Shown here: in pieces, positions 34,330 through 45,589 of the stretch | How the letters are laid out: every line of letters begins with the position of its first letter | Numbering within the stretch: position 1 is the stretch's first letter | From: Proteles cristata cristata | Taxonomy: Eukaryota; Chordata; Mammalia; Carnivora; Hyaenidae | Direction of reading: 5' to 3' | NCBI GenBank assembly: GCA_017311185.1 | Contig: JAESUZ010001279.1 | Span: 62,001-126,000 of the forward strand | DNA: 64,000 bases | Notes under the pieces: generated by a model | What the model saw: only the letters and a program-made list of their open reading frames with translations | Databases searched by the model: none | What the model was told of the DNA's origin: nothing | Position numbers and translations under genes: made by a program

Positions 34330-34620
34330 TGTGTTTGTTTTGCAATCCACCCTTGGAAGGGAGAGCTGATGTAGGAAAGCAATAATTCTCCAAGGCACAC
34401 CGCTTCAATTAAGAGATAGAGAAGCCCAGAGGGGCCCCGAGGCCTCAAGAGGAGCCAACCACAGATTAATGGATGTTAAAGAATGCTGCATTCGAAGCCG
34501 GAATTGCTGATTTATGTCAATTCACATATTCCAGAGCATTTCACTCACGGCATTCCTTAATCATAGCACAATTATACAACTACTTTCATTCGGGGGTGCA
34601 GCGGGGGGGGGGTCTGTTTA
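34330..34620. promoter_or_regulatory. Candidate conserved non-coding block
   Basis: Repeat-free AT-rich text with CAATTAAG, AGATTAATGG, CATATTCCAG and CATTCCTTAATC words (homeodomain and TEAD-type cores). Function is inferred. Confidence 0.35.
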
Positions 34621-34934
34621 CTTGGTTCCGCTGCAACAAGGTTTTTACTACAATGTGTTTTTGTAAACGGCGAACAGTTTCCCCGTGCCTAGTCCCTCTG
34701 TCTCTCCTTCCCTGGTCCCCCATAGATCCTCCTTGGCTATTCTTAATTATGCAAATCATTTTCTTCCTTTGAGCCGGAAATTGTCCAGGCTCCACGCATC
34801 TCAGTTCTAGGTGTATTTTACCCAGGGTGGTTTGAGCAAAGTCAGCTGAGTCCTTAACCTTATAGAAGGGAGAAGGAGAGAAGTCCATGCATTCCCTAGG
34901 GGGAGCCGAAGTCATTCAGTTGTTTTGTTTTGTT

Positions 34935-35120
34935 TTTCATTCGTTTGTTCCACTCAGAAGACATTTCCTTAGCAGCTATTATGAGGCAGATCAACACTGG
35001 CAAGAGAGATCTGGATAGAAGCAGGATTTTCCCCCCTTTCATGGGAGCTCACAGTCCAGCCTGGGAGACAGATGAGAAAATCAGAGACCCTGAGGAAAGG
35101 CAAGTAGGAAATGCCTCCAG
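34935..35120 (+). repeat. Ancient repeat, same family as 4612, 12160 and 15010
   Basis: TTTCATGGGAGCTCACAGTC, then CAGCCTGGGAGACAGATGAG follow the family order. Confidence 0.55.
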
Positions 35121-35309
35121 GAAGCGTCTCCAGGACTGCAGAACCTGGAGCTGGACCCTGGAGGCCAAGTGCAGAGGGTGGGGCGAGATGAGCAGACCCG
35201 GCTGTGTGAGGGGAGGGCAGCTGGTGAGCCAGACAGAGGGTCCCGCATGCCACGGATACGACACGGGGTGTGCTGCTCTGACCCTTCTGACTCCCTGACC
35301 CTCACTGTG

Positions 35310-36248
35310 GTAGGGCCACTGTGGAAAACCGTATGGATTTTCCTTTAGAAATTAAGAATAGATATACTCTATGACCCAGCAATTCTGCTTCTGGGTATTT
35401 ATCTGAAGAAAATGAAAACACCAATTCAAAGAGCTAGCTGCACCCCCATGTTCAATGCAGCCTTGTTTATAACAGTCGAGATATGGAAGCAACCTAAGCA
35501 GCCATCAACAGATGAATGGATAAAGAAGATGTGGGGCATCGGGATGGCTCAGTTAGTTGAGTGTCTGACTTCGGCTCAGGTCATGATCTTACCGTTCATG
35601 GGTTTGAGCCCTGCGTTGGGCTCTGTGCTGACAGTTCAGAGCCTGGAGCCTGCTTTGGATTCCTTCTCTCTGCCCCTCCCCTGCTCATGCTCGGGCTTTC
35701 TCTGTCTCTCTCTCAAAAATAAATAGATATTTTAAAAATTAAAAAAAAAGATGTGGTATATACATGCAATGGATTTTTCAGCCATGACAAAGAATGAAAT
35801 CTTGTCATTTACAACAACATGGATAGACCCTGAGGGTCTCATGCTAAGTGAAATAAGTCAGACAGAGAAAGAAAAATACTATATGATTTCACTTACATGT
35901 GGAATCTAAAAAACAACAACAACTAAAGTAAAAATGAAACGGAAATAGACTCATAGAAAACAAACTTGGCTGCTAGATGGAGGAGGGTACTGAGGGACAG
36001 GTGAAATAGGTGAAGGGGATTGAGAGGTACAAATTTACCTCTCAGTTATAACATAAACAAATCATGGGGATGTAATGTGCAGCATAGGGAAAATAGTAAC
36101 ACTATAATGACTTCATGTGGTGACAGATGGTGACTATGCTTATCATGAGAATCATTTTGTAAGGTATAAAAACATCAAAGCATGATGGTGTACACATGAA
36201 ACTAATAGGATATTGTATGTCAATTATACTTCAATTGAAAAAAAAAAG
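35310..36248 (+). mobile_element. L1 3' end (older L1M-type), split by a SINE
   Basis: Plus-strand fragment covering the last part of ORF2 and the 3' UTR: ATGACCCAGCAATTCTGCTT, GATGAATGGATAAAGAAGAT, CATGCTAAGTGAAATAAGTC, then CTATATGATTTCACTTACAT and ATTGTATGTCAATTATACTT before the A tail. ORF2 is broken and 5'-truncated. The SINE at 35534 sits after GATGTGG. No coding capacity remains. Confidence 0.93.
35534..35745 (+). mobile_element. Feline tRNA-Lys SINE nested in L1
   Basis: Plus-strand copy with the head diverged to GGGGCATCGGGATGGCTCAG. The flanking words AAAGAAGATGTGG and AAAAAAAAGATGTGG derive from the duplicated L1 target. Confidence 0.95.
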
Positions 36249-36250
36249 GA

Positions 36251-36470
36251 GGGGCGCCTGGGTGGCTCAATCGGTTGAGCATCCGACTTCGGCTCAGGTC
36301 ATAATCTCATGGTTTGTGGGTTCGAGCCCCACGACTGGCTTTGTGCTGACAGCTCAAAGCCTGGAGCCTGCTTCAGATTCAGTGTCTCCCTCTCTCTCTG
36401 ACCCTCCCCTGCTCACGCTGTCTCTCTCTCTCAGAAATAAATAAAAACATTAAAAAAAATTTTTTTTAAT
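36251..36470 (+). mobile_element. Feline tRNA-Lys SINE at the L1 A-tail
   Basis: Plus-strand full-length copy with head GGGGCGCCTGGGTGGCTCAA, inserted in or next to the A tail of the L1 that ends at 36248. The A-rich target hides any duplication. Confidence 0.95.
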
Positions 36471-37369
36471 TCAGCCGGGGCTGGGTCACTGTGAGGCTAC
36501 CGGACAAGCCATTTTATGGAATTAACTGTCACTTGAATCCAATAACCAATCAACTTAATAAATCACTTTTTTAATTTTGTTTATTTCTGAATTAAGTGAT
36601 TCTACTGAATTCGTCAGTGCTCTGGTACCTCTTACACCTGGAGTTATATTGGTATGCTAAAGTCATTTATACCAGTAAACTACAAATAATACGGCGTTTA
36701 CAATATAAAAACAGTGAATTATTGTATGTCAAAGGTTCCAGGTAATAAGCCAACTTACTCTAAAAATTGGTAACTTGAGGGAAGGTATTAGGCTATACAT
36801 CACGGTTACCAGACGGCTCTGATTTTGAGAGAAAATCCTTCATTAGAAAAGAATGCTAGCTAGGAATGGTCAAGTAAATAATGAAATTAGGAAACCACCA
36901 CTCTATCACCTTTAATGAAATAGGTGAATTGTCGAGGATCATCAGGGGGCACCGGAAGGTGCTGGGGAAGCTACTGACTCATGAACGACTTGCTCATCAA
37001 AAGAGCAAAAAAGCTGACTCTGTGGTGGATGGAGACACCCATGGGCACCCTCGTAGCCCAGCCATCAATCTTCAAGCCACTGAGAGTGGGTAACTCGGCA
37101 CCGACCTGATGCAATATGAAGTACACAGTGTCAGTGGTGAAGGGCTCTTGGCAACAAATGTTTAACCTGGAACTAACCAATCCTTGAGATGTAAATGCCA
37201 GCGAGCAGAAAATAACCAGAAAGTGCATTGCCAGCCAACACAATGAAGGCGGTGCAGGCTATGGAGGAATACATTCATATATTTTAGAGATGCTTATTAA
37301 CTACATCCCTGTAGTAATGCCTGTAACTTATTTTAAACTCCAACAAAAACCCAGATTGCTGCAAATAGG
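36471..37369. other. Non-coding, AT-rich
   Basis: No gene recognised. The right part may be the decayed 5' side of the old repeat that follows. Confidence 0.4.
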
Positions 37370-37480
37370 ACAAAATATTAATCATCGTTAAATCTGGATG
37401 GTGAGTGTACGGGTGTTCACTATACTATTTGTTCTTGTTTTCTATATGCTGGGCAAGTTTCACAATATCAAGTGAAAGAG
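37370..37480 (+). repeat. Ancient repeat end, same family as 10550
   Basis: ATCTGGATGGTGAGTGTACG, then GGTGTTCACTATACTATTTG follow the familiar 3' end of this old repeat. Confidence 0.5.
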
Positions 37481-37908
37481 GGAGATGCCGGGAGACGAAA
37501 CATTTTAAAGAACAGCTTCTAGAGAACACACCTACTTTTTACCAAGTATTTTAATGGCGCTGTGTATAAAGCCACATATTCTCAGGGGTTTTGTGAAAAT
37601 AAGACTCCTGGCTCAGTTTAGAAATAATTCAAGTTGGAAAAAATAAGCCATTTAGAGAAATAGCAATGCACAGCATATTCCCTGTAACACCCTTATTGAA
37701 GTATATTAATAAAAGTAACTCTCAAGTGTGGCTAAGTTATGAAAGGGAGTACAATTACTTTTAAACCTCCTCCATTATGCCTTATAACACAGAGCTTATT
37801 TAATGTCATGCTGTTTCTATGTCACATTCTTTGTGCAGGACGTGGTCAGTGGTGTCCGGTGGCAAACAAGGTCCCGAGAAAAATGTGTCCTTCAATGTCT
37901 AGAAGCCA
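37481..37908. other. Non-coding, no repeat recognised
   Basis: No supported feature. Confidence 0.45.
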
Positions 37909-37923
37909 GCAGTATCCAATCTT

Positions 37924-38106
37924 TTTTTTTTTAAGTTTATTTACTTATTTTGAGAGACAGAGAGAGAGGGAGAGAGAATCCCAAGGAGGCTCTGCCCTGT
38001 GAGCACAGAGCCCAATGGAGGACTTGAATTCACTAACCTGTCAGATCATGACCTGAGCCAAAATCAAGAGTTGGACACTTAACCAAATGAGCCACCCAGG
38101 TGCCCC
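37924..38106 (-). mobile_element. Older feline tRNA-Lys SINE, GCCAAAATCAAGAG type
   Basis: Minus-strand copy with target-site duplication GCAGTATCCAATCTT at 37909-37923 and GCAGTATCCACTCTT at 38109-38123, one mismatch. Confidence 0.94.
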
Positions 38107-38123
38107 AGGCAGTATCCACTCTT

Positions 38124-39210
38124 ACTCCACAGCTAAGGCTGTGGAACTAAGGTTCAGAGCAAGCCTCAGGCTTGGGGGGTTTCCGGTGGTGGAAGAAGGA
38201 GATGCCTGCAAAGGAGTGAACTTCCACCCAACTGCCAATGAGAAGAGATGGAGATTCTTGGAATGGAATGCCTTTCGGAGCCGGAGAACAGACTGTTAGC
38301 TTCCCTGACTGATGGAGAAGGGCCCTGCCAAATTCCATTCTCCAGACTGGAAATTCCAGGATACTGCTGGTATCAGTGAGTGACGTTTTCTTGGACTGCC
38401 ACCAGGAGTTATAAAGCGCTCTCCCCACCCCTACATGTCTAAGGTATGAAGGGTAAAGGTCAACACAAAGAAGAATTAAATTATCATGAAAATATCGCTA
38501 TGGAGTTAACTGGGAAGGATCTACAGAAGATGGAGTCTGGCTAACTTGTCTCAGGTCCGTTTCTTAAGGGCTCCCTCCTCCTTCCATGAAACCAGATACA
38601 GGACAGAACTGCCAAGTTAGGCCTGCGCTGAAGCACAACGGGCTTTGTTTTACAAGCGTCTCTTTATGGTTCTGTAATCCGCAGTGTACAGGGAAACCTT
38701 TTGCAATTCTGGTGCCGATGCTTTCTGGGCTTGTTATCCCAGGCTTTTATGGCCCTTGGTTGGGTTGGCTTGGTTTGGTTTGGGGGTCGCCATGTAATTC
38801 CAGCCCTGGCGTCATCTGCATCTGCGCAGGGGGCTTGTGTGGGCTGTGTACATGTGAACTGGACGTGGCCCTGAAACAGCAGGGAGCACCCCGAGCGTGC
38901 ACCCCTTGGCGTTCTGATTCACTTGCCAGAGCCCCATCGGACATGTGCCGTGGGTGACCTGCCGTCTGCAGAGGTTGGCTTTGATGCTGTTTCTCCAGCG
39001 GCAGAGCTCTGTACCCCTTTATCAGGTCCCCATGGTAACTGCAGACTGCAGGGGAGATCTCCGTCTTCCTAGTACCTCACTGAGTCAGCTGACACGAGAA
39101 ATTTATTACCACACCTCAACCATTACATACTAATAAATGGAAGCTGGTATCACTCCTTATCAGCCTAAGAATTTTCAAGCCTGGCTAAATTCTTTTTTCT
39201 ATAGGAATGG
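38124..39210. other. Non-coding, no repeat recognised
   Basis: Mixed DNA. Open frames at 38586-38957 have no domain. No supported gene. Confidence 0.45.
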
Positions 39211-39218
39211 TGTTTGCC

Positions 39219-39429
39219 TTTTTTTTTTTTTTTCTTAAGTTTACTTATTTATTTTTGAGAGAGAGCGACAGAGACGGAGGCAGAGAAAGAAGGAGAGAGA
39301 AGATCCCAGGCAGGCTCTGCATGCTCAGCCCAGAGCTTGATGCGGGGCTCAAACTCACAAAATGAGAGATCACGACCTGAGCCAAAATCAAGAGTCTGAA
39401 GCTTAACTGAAGAAGCTGCCCAAGTCCCC
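39219..39429 (-). mobile_element. Older feline tRNA-Lys SINE, diverged
   Basis: Minus-strand copy with GCCAAAATCAAGAGTCTGAA and a decayed head (AAGAAGCTGCCCAAGTCCCC). Flanks TGGTGTTTGCCTTTTT and TGGCATTTACTTTTT are a probable decayed target-site duplication. Confidence 0.9.
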
Positions 39430-39454
39430 CTGGCATTTACTTTTTAAACAGATG

Positions 39455-39705
39455 TTTTGGAAAGTGGTGGTCAGTGCGGAGGGCTCCAAAGTCAGGACCT
39501 TTAATTCAGATCTTGACTTTGCTAGTCATTAACTGTGTGACCTAGCAAACAACTGACTATAAGCCTCAGTTGCCTGGACTGTAAAATGGGTCTAACAATT
39601 ATTCTAACTTCATAAGGTCGTTGAGAGGGATGAATGAGGCAAGGCATGTCAGTCGCTTAGCTCAGTTCCTGGTATAGAGCCGCGGCACCCTGAGTGATGG
39701 CTCTC
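39455..39705 (+). repeat. MIR SINE relic, near full length
   Basis: GGAGGGCTCCAAAGTCAGGA, TTAACTGTGTGACCTAGCAA, CTGTAAAATGGGTCTAACAA and CAGTTCCTGGTATAGAG follow sense MIR across its whole length. Confidence 0.85.
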
Positions 39706-40041
39706 GGCATTTCCAGTCATGCTGCTCCGGCTCCACGCGACACTGCGCAGGGGATACACCAAACAACACTTGAAGGGTGTGTCAAAACACGGTCTACCTT
39801 GCATATGTAGGAAAAGCATACTGTAGGAATTAGGGGTAAGTCATAGTACTAGATAATCAACACTGCAGTGACTGCAATTCGAAAATTCTCTGAACCAAGT
39901 ATAAATGATAAATAGTTACAAAGTTTTGGGACTCATTTGAGTCTGGGGGTTTTTTAGAAGCTTAACCACATGGTTTTGAAATCTTGGAATTGATACGAAG
40001 GATTTGTTTATGAACTTTTCTCTATGCAAATCATCTCCATT
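39706..40041. other. Non-coding, no repeat recognised
   Basis: No supported feature. Confidence 0.45.
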
Positions 40042-41160
40042 GAAACAAATAATCCATGGGGCGCCTGGGTGGCTTAGTCGGTTAAGCGTCTGACTTTCGC
40101 TTAGGTCATGATCTCGCGGTTTGTGGGTTCGAGCCCCGCGACGGGCTCTGTGCTGACTGCCAGCTCAGAGCCTGGAGCCTGTTTCAGTCTGTGACTCCCT
40201 CTCTCTCTGACCCTCCCCTGCTCACACTGTCTCTCTCTCTCTCTAGAAATAAGTAAAATATTTTAAAAAAAAAAGAAAGAAACAAATAATCCAGTGAAGA
40301 AATGGGCAGAAGACATGAACAGACACTTCTCCAAAGAGGACATCCAGATGGCCAACAGACACATGAAACGATGCTCAGCATCCCTCCTCATCAGGGAAAC
40401 ACAAATCAAAACCACACTGAGATACCACCTCACGCCAGTCAGAGTGGCTAAAATGAGCCAATCAGAGAACTCTAGATGCTGGCGAGAATGTGGAGAAACG
40501 GGCACCCTCCTACACTGTTGGTGGGAATGTAAACTGGTGCAGCCCCTCTGGAAAACAGTGTGGAGGTTCCTCAAGGAAACTAACAATAGAACTCCCCTAG
40601 GACCCAGCAATAGCACTGCTAGGAATTTACCCAAGGGATACAGAAATGCTGATGCATAGGAGCACATGTACCCCAATGTTCATAGCAGCACTCTCCACAA
40701 TAGCTAAAACATGGAAAGAGCCTAAGTGTCCATCAACAGATGAATGGATCAAGAAGATGTGGTTTATCTATACCATGGAATACTACATGGCAATGAGAAA
40801 GAATGAAACCTGGCCATGTGTAGCAACATGGATGGACCTTGAGGGTTTATGCTGAGCGAAATAAGTCAGGCAGAGAAAGACAGATACCATATGTTTTCAC
40901 TTATAAGTGGATCAGGAGAAACTTAACAGAGGACCATCGGGGAGGAGAAGGGGAAAAAATAGTCAGGGAGAGGGAGCGAGGCAAACCGTGAGAGACTCTT
41001 GAATACTGAGAACACACTGAGGACTGATGGGGGTGGGAGAGGAGAAGGGGGCGATGGGCATGGAGGAGGGCACGTGTGGGGATGAGCACTGGTGCTATAT
41101 GGAAACCAACTTACAATAAACTATGAAAGAGAAAAAAAGAAAAAAAAAAGCTATAAAAAA
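40042..41160 (+). mobile_element. Young carnivore L1, 5'-truncated, with nested SINE
   Basis: Begins at CAAATAATCCAGTGAAGAAA in late ORF2 and runs through the 3' UTR (GATGAGCACTGGTGCTATAT, ACAATAAACTATGAAAGAG) to an A-rich tail. The translation of 40294-40659 shows the ORF2p C-terminal region with cysteines ([16 protein letters not shown]). A frame break then shifts the reading to 40646-40855 ([25 protein letters not shown]). The reverse transcriptase and endonuclease domains are absent, so the copy is dead. It is much better preserved than the neighbouring L1s. Confidence 0.95.
40057..40278 (+). mobile_element. Feline tRNA-Lys SINE, young subfamily, nested in young L1
   Basis: Plus-strand full-length copy with CTGACTGCCAGCTCAGAG and exact 15-bp target-site duplication GAAACAAATAATCCA at 40042-40056 and 40279-40293. 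It must be younger than the L1 it splits. Confidence 0.97.
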
Positions 41161-41304
41161 AAAAAAAGAAACTAATAGCACCACTACCTTGGCAATAAAA
41201 CCTTTAGAAGCAAAGGTGCATTACCAGACGGTTAAAGTTTCTTAACAGTTAAGTTTCTTAATTTATTTTCTATCTAGTTATTACTTTTTTACATAAAGAA
41301 AACC

Positions 41305-42590
41305 CTATGGACAAATTTAAAAAATCACTGGAATTACATGAATTTATCAAGGTCATAAGACACAAAGTCAATATAAAAAATCAGTTTTATTACTATATTC
41401 CTACAACATACACTTGAAACCAAAAAAAACCCAGTACCATTTATCATGGCATCCAACACTTCAAATACTTAAGGAATAAATCTACTTAAAGATGAGAAAG
41501 ACCTTTACATAAAGACTACAAAAACATTTCTAGGGGCGTCTGGGTGGCTCAGTCATTTGAGCGTCCAACTTCACCTCAGGTCATGACCTCACAGCTTGTG
41601 AGTTCAAGCCCCGTGTTGGTCTCCGTGATGACAGCTCAGAGCCTGGAGCCTGCTTCGGAATCTGTGTTTCCCTCTCTCTCTGCCCCCCTCCTGCTCATGC
41701 TCTCTTTCTCTCTCAAAAATAAATAAACACTAAAAAAATTTTTTTAGACTGCAAAACATTTCTGAAAAAAAGGAAAGAGGCCTAAATAAATGGTTATGTC
41801 ATATGTATTGATTGGAAGACCCAAAATTGTGAAGATATCCCCTTTTCCCTAAACTTATATATTGGTTCAACACAATCTCTATAAAAATCCCAGCAGGTTT
41901 TTCTTGAAGAAATACGTGAGATGATTCCAAAAGGATCTAGAACATCCAAAATGATTTTGAAAAAGAAATACCAATTTGGAGGACTTACACTATGTGATTT
42001 TTGAGGTATATCATAAAGCTACAAAAGTTAAGACAGTGGGCATTAGCATAAAGATATGCATATACATCAACTGAATAAAACAGGCAGTCAATCAATGGAC
42101 CAATATACAGACAGACCACTGATTTTTCTGAAAGATGCCAAAGTCATGGAGAAAGAAAAGTCTTCGTAATAAATATTGCTAGAACTGGATATGCCATATT
42201 TATAGAATGGAATACTAATCGTCACTTAAAAAAAAAGAATAAAAGAGAATAGACTGTTGATACACCCAACCAAATGGATGATTTTCAAGTACAATATGTC
42301 AAGCAAAAGAAGCCAAACTCAAAAGAATACATATAGTCTGATTCCACTCATAGGAAGTTCAAATAAAGACAAAATTAATCTCCATATATAAACTTATATT
42401 TAAGTCAGAAGGTGGTAAGGGGAAAGGAGACCAACTGGGGACAGCTCCAGGGGAATTTCTGGTGTGATTAAAAAATGGTTCTGTATCTTGTTTTGAGTGG
42501 TAACTACCAAAATATATATGAACCAAACACCTAATATTTGTACATTTCATTTTTGTTAATTATGCCTAAATAACATCTCTAAAACTAAGA
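41305..42590 (+). mobile_element. Old L1 ORF2 and 3' fragment, split by a SINE
   Basis: Plus-strand, decayed: CATGGCATCCAACACTTCAA, TTGGAGGACTTACACTATGT, AAGCTACAAAAGTTAAGACA, CAGTCAATCAATGGACCAAT. No intact frame. Ends in AATTATGCCTAAATAACAT-type 3' text. Confidence 0.85.
41532..41744 (+). mobile_element. Feline tRNA-Lys SINE nested in old L1
   Basis: Plus-strand copy with target-site duplication GACTACAAAAACATTTCT at 41514-41531 and GACTGCAAAACATTTCT at 41747-41763. Confidence 0.95.
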
Positions 42591-43339
42591 AGTGAAAAAT
42601 TCTTAGGAGATGAAATATTTGATCAGTGAAGTGTTCTCATGTCTCTACCTTTCCCTACATGCTTTTGCAAAGAACAGATGTATTGTGACTGCACTGATCA
42701 TATTGTGTGACTTCTTAAATTGTAGCCCTAGTGGAAATTTTTAGAATTCTTTTCATGTGAAAGTATTTAGAGTAATGAAAACACAACAGAATACTTTATA
42801 GTGTTTGTAGTGAAATAGTTTCTAACATAAAGAAACTATCTTTTCCACATAACCCAAATGACAAGGCTTTGATTGGATTGTTTTACCAACCAGCTACCTT
42901 TCTAGGGGACTCAGGGATGAAACTGTGTAAAGCCACAGACCCAGTTCCCAATGCTATGCTCTCTTCCCCATTACCCCTCTCCCACTCCCACATCTTTAGT
43001 TACTGCTAGAGACCATTTTCAGAAATAAAATCATATTTAGCAAGAAAAGTCCAACTGAAAAGCAGACAGCCCTGTCTCCCCATAGGAATGAAAATATTAG
43101 AACACATCACCATATTCTTTTTTATAGAATTCTCTATACCATATTCTTTTTTATAAAACTGAAGTTTCTACTTATACAAATGAACTCAGATTACCAATGT
43201 TGGCCAAGCTGTTTGTTTGTCTCATTTGCCATTAGGCAATGTTCAGGGTCCATTCTTGGCTTCCCCTTGGACTTATCAACTCAAATTGATCCTGATGCTT
43301 AGTGAGGTCAAACTGTAATAATCAGCCAAGAATAACTGA
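42591..43339. other. Non-coding, AT-rich
   Basis: Contains a near-exact duplicated word ACCATATTCTTTTTTATA at about 43108 and 43138. Otherwise nothing recognised. Confidence 0.45.
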
Positions 43340-43545
43340 TTGCATGAATGGAGTCCATGCTATATGCCAGGTACTTACACTAATATTTATCTCCACAACT
43401 GCCCTATGAGATAGGACTGTCATTATCCCCATTTTACAGATGAGAAAACTGAGGCTCAGAAAGGTTATGTCATTTACATCTAGGAAGTGGCAGAGTTGGA
43501 GTCTGATGCCAGGTGGTTTGTCCCCAGAATTCATGTTTTTGGCCA
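43340..43545 (-). repeat. MIR SINE relic
   Basis: CATGCTATATGCCAGGTACT, then CATTATCCCCATTTTACAGA and GAGAAAACTGAGGCTCAGAA are MIR in reverse. Confidence 0.85.
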
Positions 43546-44162
43546 CCATCTCTTGGAACTTCACTAATGCTTTAGCAAAGGCAATAAACAAAACCACAAA
43601 CAGGTGGTTTTGCCCTGTGTGGTATTTGATAATGGAGACAGTCTCAGGAGTGGGTACGTTGTCCACAAGAGGCACAGACAGTGTTTATCAGCATAGACAG
43701 ACACTCCCAAACACAATTCTCATGATGTCATAGGCGTTTATGGTCATGAACCTCATAATATTGCAGCTATAGCTGAAGTTCCTCGTGGTTTATACTTGGT
43801 TTCACTTACTCCCCAGAGGGAGGAACCATCTTGTTTTTGGAGCATACAAAACGTCACCTGCCCTTCCGGTGGGATGAGCTCATAGACCCTGACAATAAGC
43901 TTCTCCAGAATTCCTTAGTGGAGAAGGCAATGATGTTTCTGCAGGGGCTCTCCCGGAGACCCCCACACAGTCCACAAATGCAGTGCGGTTTATCTTTCCT
44001 TTGGAAACTAACTAATCTTGCTATTCATCTACATGAAGACAAAGTCTGTGGATCCTAAAATTGCTGTCACATCCCCACGTACTTAACGACTCAAAGGCAA
44101 TCAAACCATCTCTTTTTACCAAAGTAAGGTGAGAACAGGAGTATGTTCTGTGACATCTTCTA
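43546..44162. other. Non-coding, no repeat recognised
   Basis: No supported feature. Confidence 0.45.
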
Positions 44163-44192
44163 GAATCTAGATAAATAGATCTGTCTAGATTC
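44163..44192. repeat. Perfect inverted repeat, 9-bp arms
   Basis: GAATCTAGA at 44163-44171 and TCTAGATTC at 44184-44192, with a 12-nt spacer. AT-rich and probably incidental. Confidence 0.85.
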
Positions 44193-44446
44193 CAGACAAT
44201 CAGAGTCACTTAATTAAAAAGCTGGTGCATTAATCACTGACCACCCACCCTACTCCTTAAGAAGCAGAGAAGTCTCTCATGGTTTCCCTCCGTCCATCTT
44301 TGCTTCCTTGGTTGACTTCCTTGCCCGTCCTCCTCCCAGCTAACTTGCTTGCTCTAATTGCTTTAACCTTGCACGGTTGGCAGAGACCCCAACTTCAAGA
44401 TAAAACTGAGCAGAGATGTAATTTACAAACCAGAAGTTCAACTTAC

Positions 44447-44604
44447 CGGGCTGATGTGTCGCCCGCCGTGTCCAGCGCTATGTCTAAATCCTCTTCCGGG
44501 TTCCTCTTGAACATCTTACTGAGCCTTTTGTTCAGGTGCCCCCCTGGCTCCTGACTTTTGCCTGGCTGGGTCGTGTGTGCTTTCCTTGACTTCTCCACCA
44601 ATCA
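44447..44604 (-). CDS. Candidate first coding exon, partial, unrecognised product
   Basis: I do not recognise the product. On the minus strand, after a TGA at 44604-44602, the frame stays open through an ATG at 44514-44512 (A at -3, moderate Kozak context) to a strong donor GTAAGT at 44446-44441, leaving a phase-2 split codon. From the ATG the peptide starts MFKRNPEEDLD and has 22 full codons, acidic in the middle. The frame upstream of the ATG, back to the stop, is basic (..LNKRLSK). Just upstream lie an inverted CCAAT box (44598-44602) and two Sp1-type GC boxes (44615-44626). Together these look like an alternative promoter with a first exon of a minus-strand gene whose other exons are outside the window or unseen. 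A chance open frame beside a chance donor is the main alternative. Confidence 0.3.
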
Positions 44605-44660
44605 CATGCCCCCGCCGCCCCCCGCCTCACGTTGGACCTTCCTTGCTCACCCTCCCTGAG
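44595..44660 (-). promoter_or_regulatory. Candidate promoter: GC boxes and CCAAT box
   Basis: Minus strand reads GGCGGGG and GGGCGG (plus-strand CCCCGCC at 44620-44626 and CCGCCC at 44615-44620), then ATTGG (plus-strand CCAAT at 44598-44602), about 85-110 bp from the candidate ATG. An ATG followed at once by TGA (44607-44602) would be a minimal upstream start-stop if it is transcribed. No TATA box. Confidence 0.35.
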
Positions 44661-45585
44661 GCCGCTGGACTCTCAGCTGGTGTCTGACCCGCTCAAGATG
44701 CACAAGGTGTCTCTCAGACGCCCCCGCCTGTCCAGGCGCGCAGCACACCTTGTTTCAGCTATCAACCCTGCTCTTTCGAGCACCTGCCGTCCCAACCCCA
44801 TCCACTCTAAAAAGGGGCCAGTGTCTCTCTCAGGCCCGGCTTAAAGAGTCACTATTCTCTTAACAAAAGGCCAATCAAATACTAAGATGGTTTCACTGAC
44901 GTGTCTCTCGGCTCAAATGACCTGTTTTCTTAGGCCTCATTGTTGCTGGTCACTGCTAGTGCCTCTTGGTGTTCAGATTGAGAAGAAAGCCCAGACTGAG
45001 AGTGGCCTTAGGAAACAGGAAGATACCCGAAGGAAAAGCAAGAGTGTGAGGAAGGCAGGCAGCGAGGCCCTGAGAGGGGGGAAGCACACAGGGAAGAGGT
45101 GGCCAGTGGGTGAAGCCCACCTAGGAAGTGAGGAGAAATACACACAGGAAGTGACTTCTTAAGGGCTCAGTGAAGTCTGAGGAAAGACAACAAGGTCATT
45201 ACCAAATAAAAATAAAACTTGAAGATTAGGATTAAAACTGTGTTGTTGTCTGGGAAAGGTGGAGGCAGAAGAAACCTTCCCAAGCACATCCTCTCACATT
45301 TTCTCACATGAGCCTCATCCTAATGACCAAAACCAGGCAGGCATCATGGTCTTGGTTGTTCAGCTGAAGTCTGGAGTCTAGGAAGGTTGAGCATTTGCCC
45401 CCTGGAAGGCTCCGTGTTATTCTAGAGCTTGACCTAAAACTTGGCATACTCATCCTTGTTCGTTGTTCATTCCTCCCTTGCAGTGCCTGTCCTCCAATTC
45501 AAGTTCAAATACCAGTGTAATGAGTACTGGTACCTGTAGTGTGTAAGACTTGTCCTGGGCACCAGGGTGATTCAGCTGGTGGGCC
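44661..45585. other. Non-coding, no repeat recognised
   Basis: GC-mixed. A 91-codon plus frame at 44887-45162, rich in lysine, arginine and glutamate, is unsupported. Confidence 0.45.
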
Positions 45586-45589
45586 GGGA

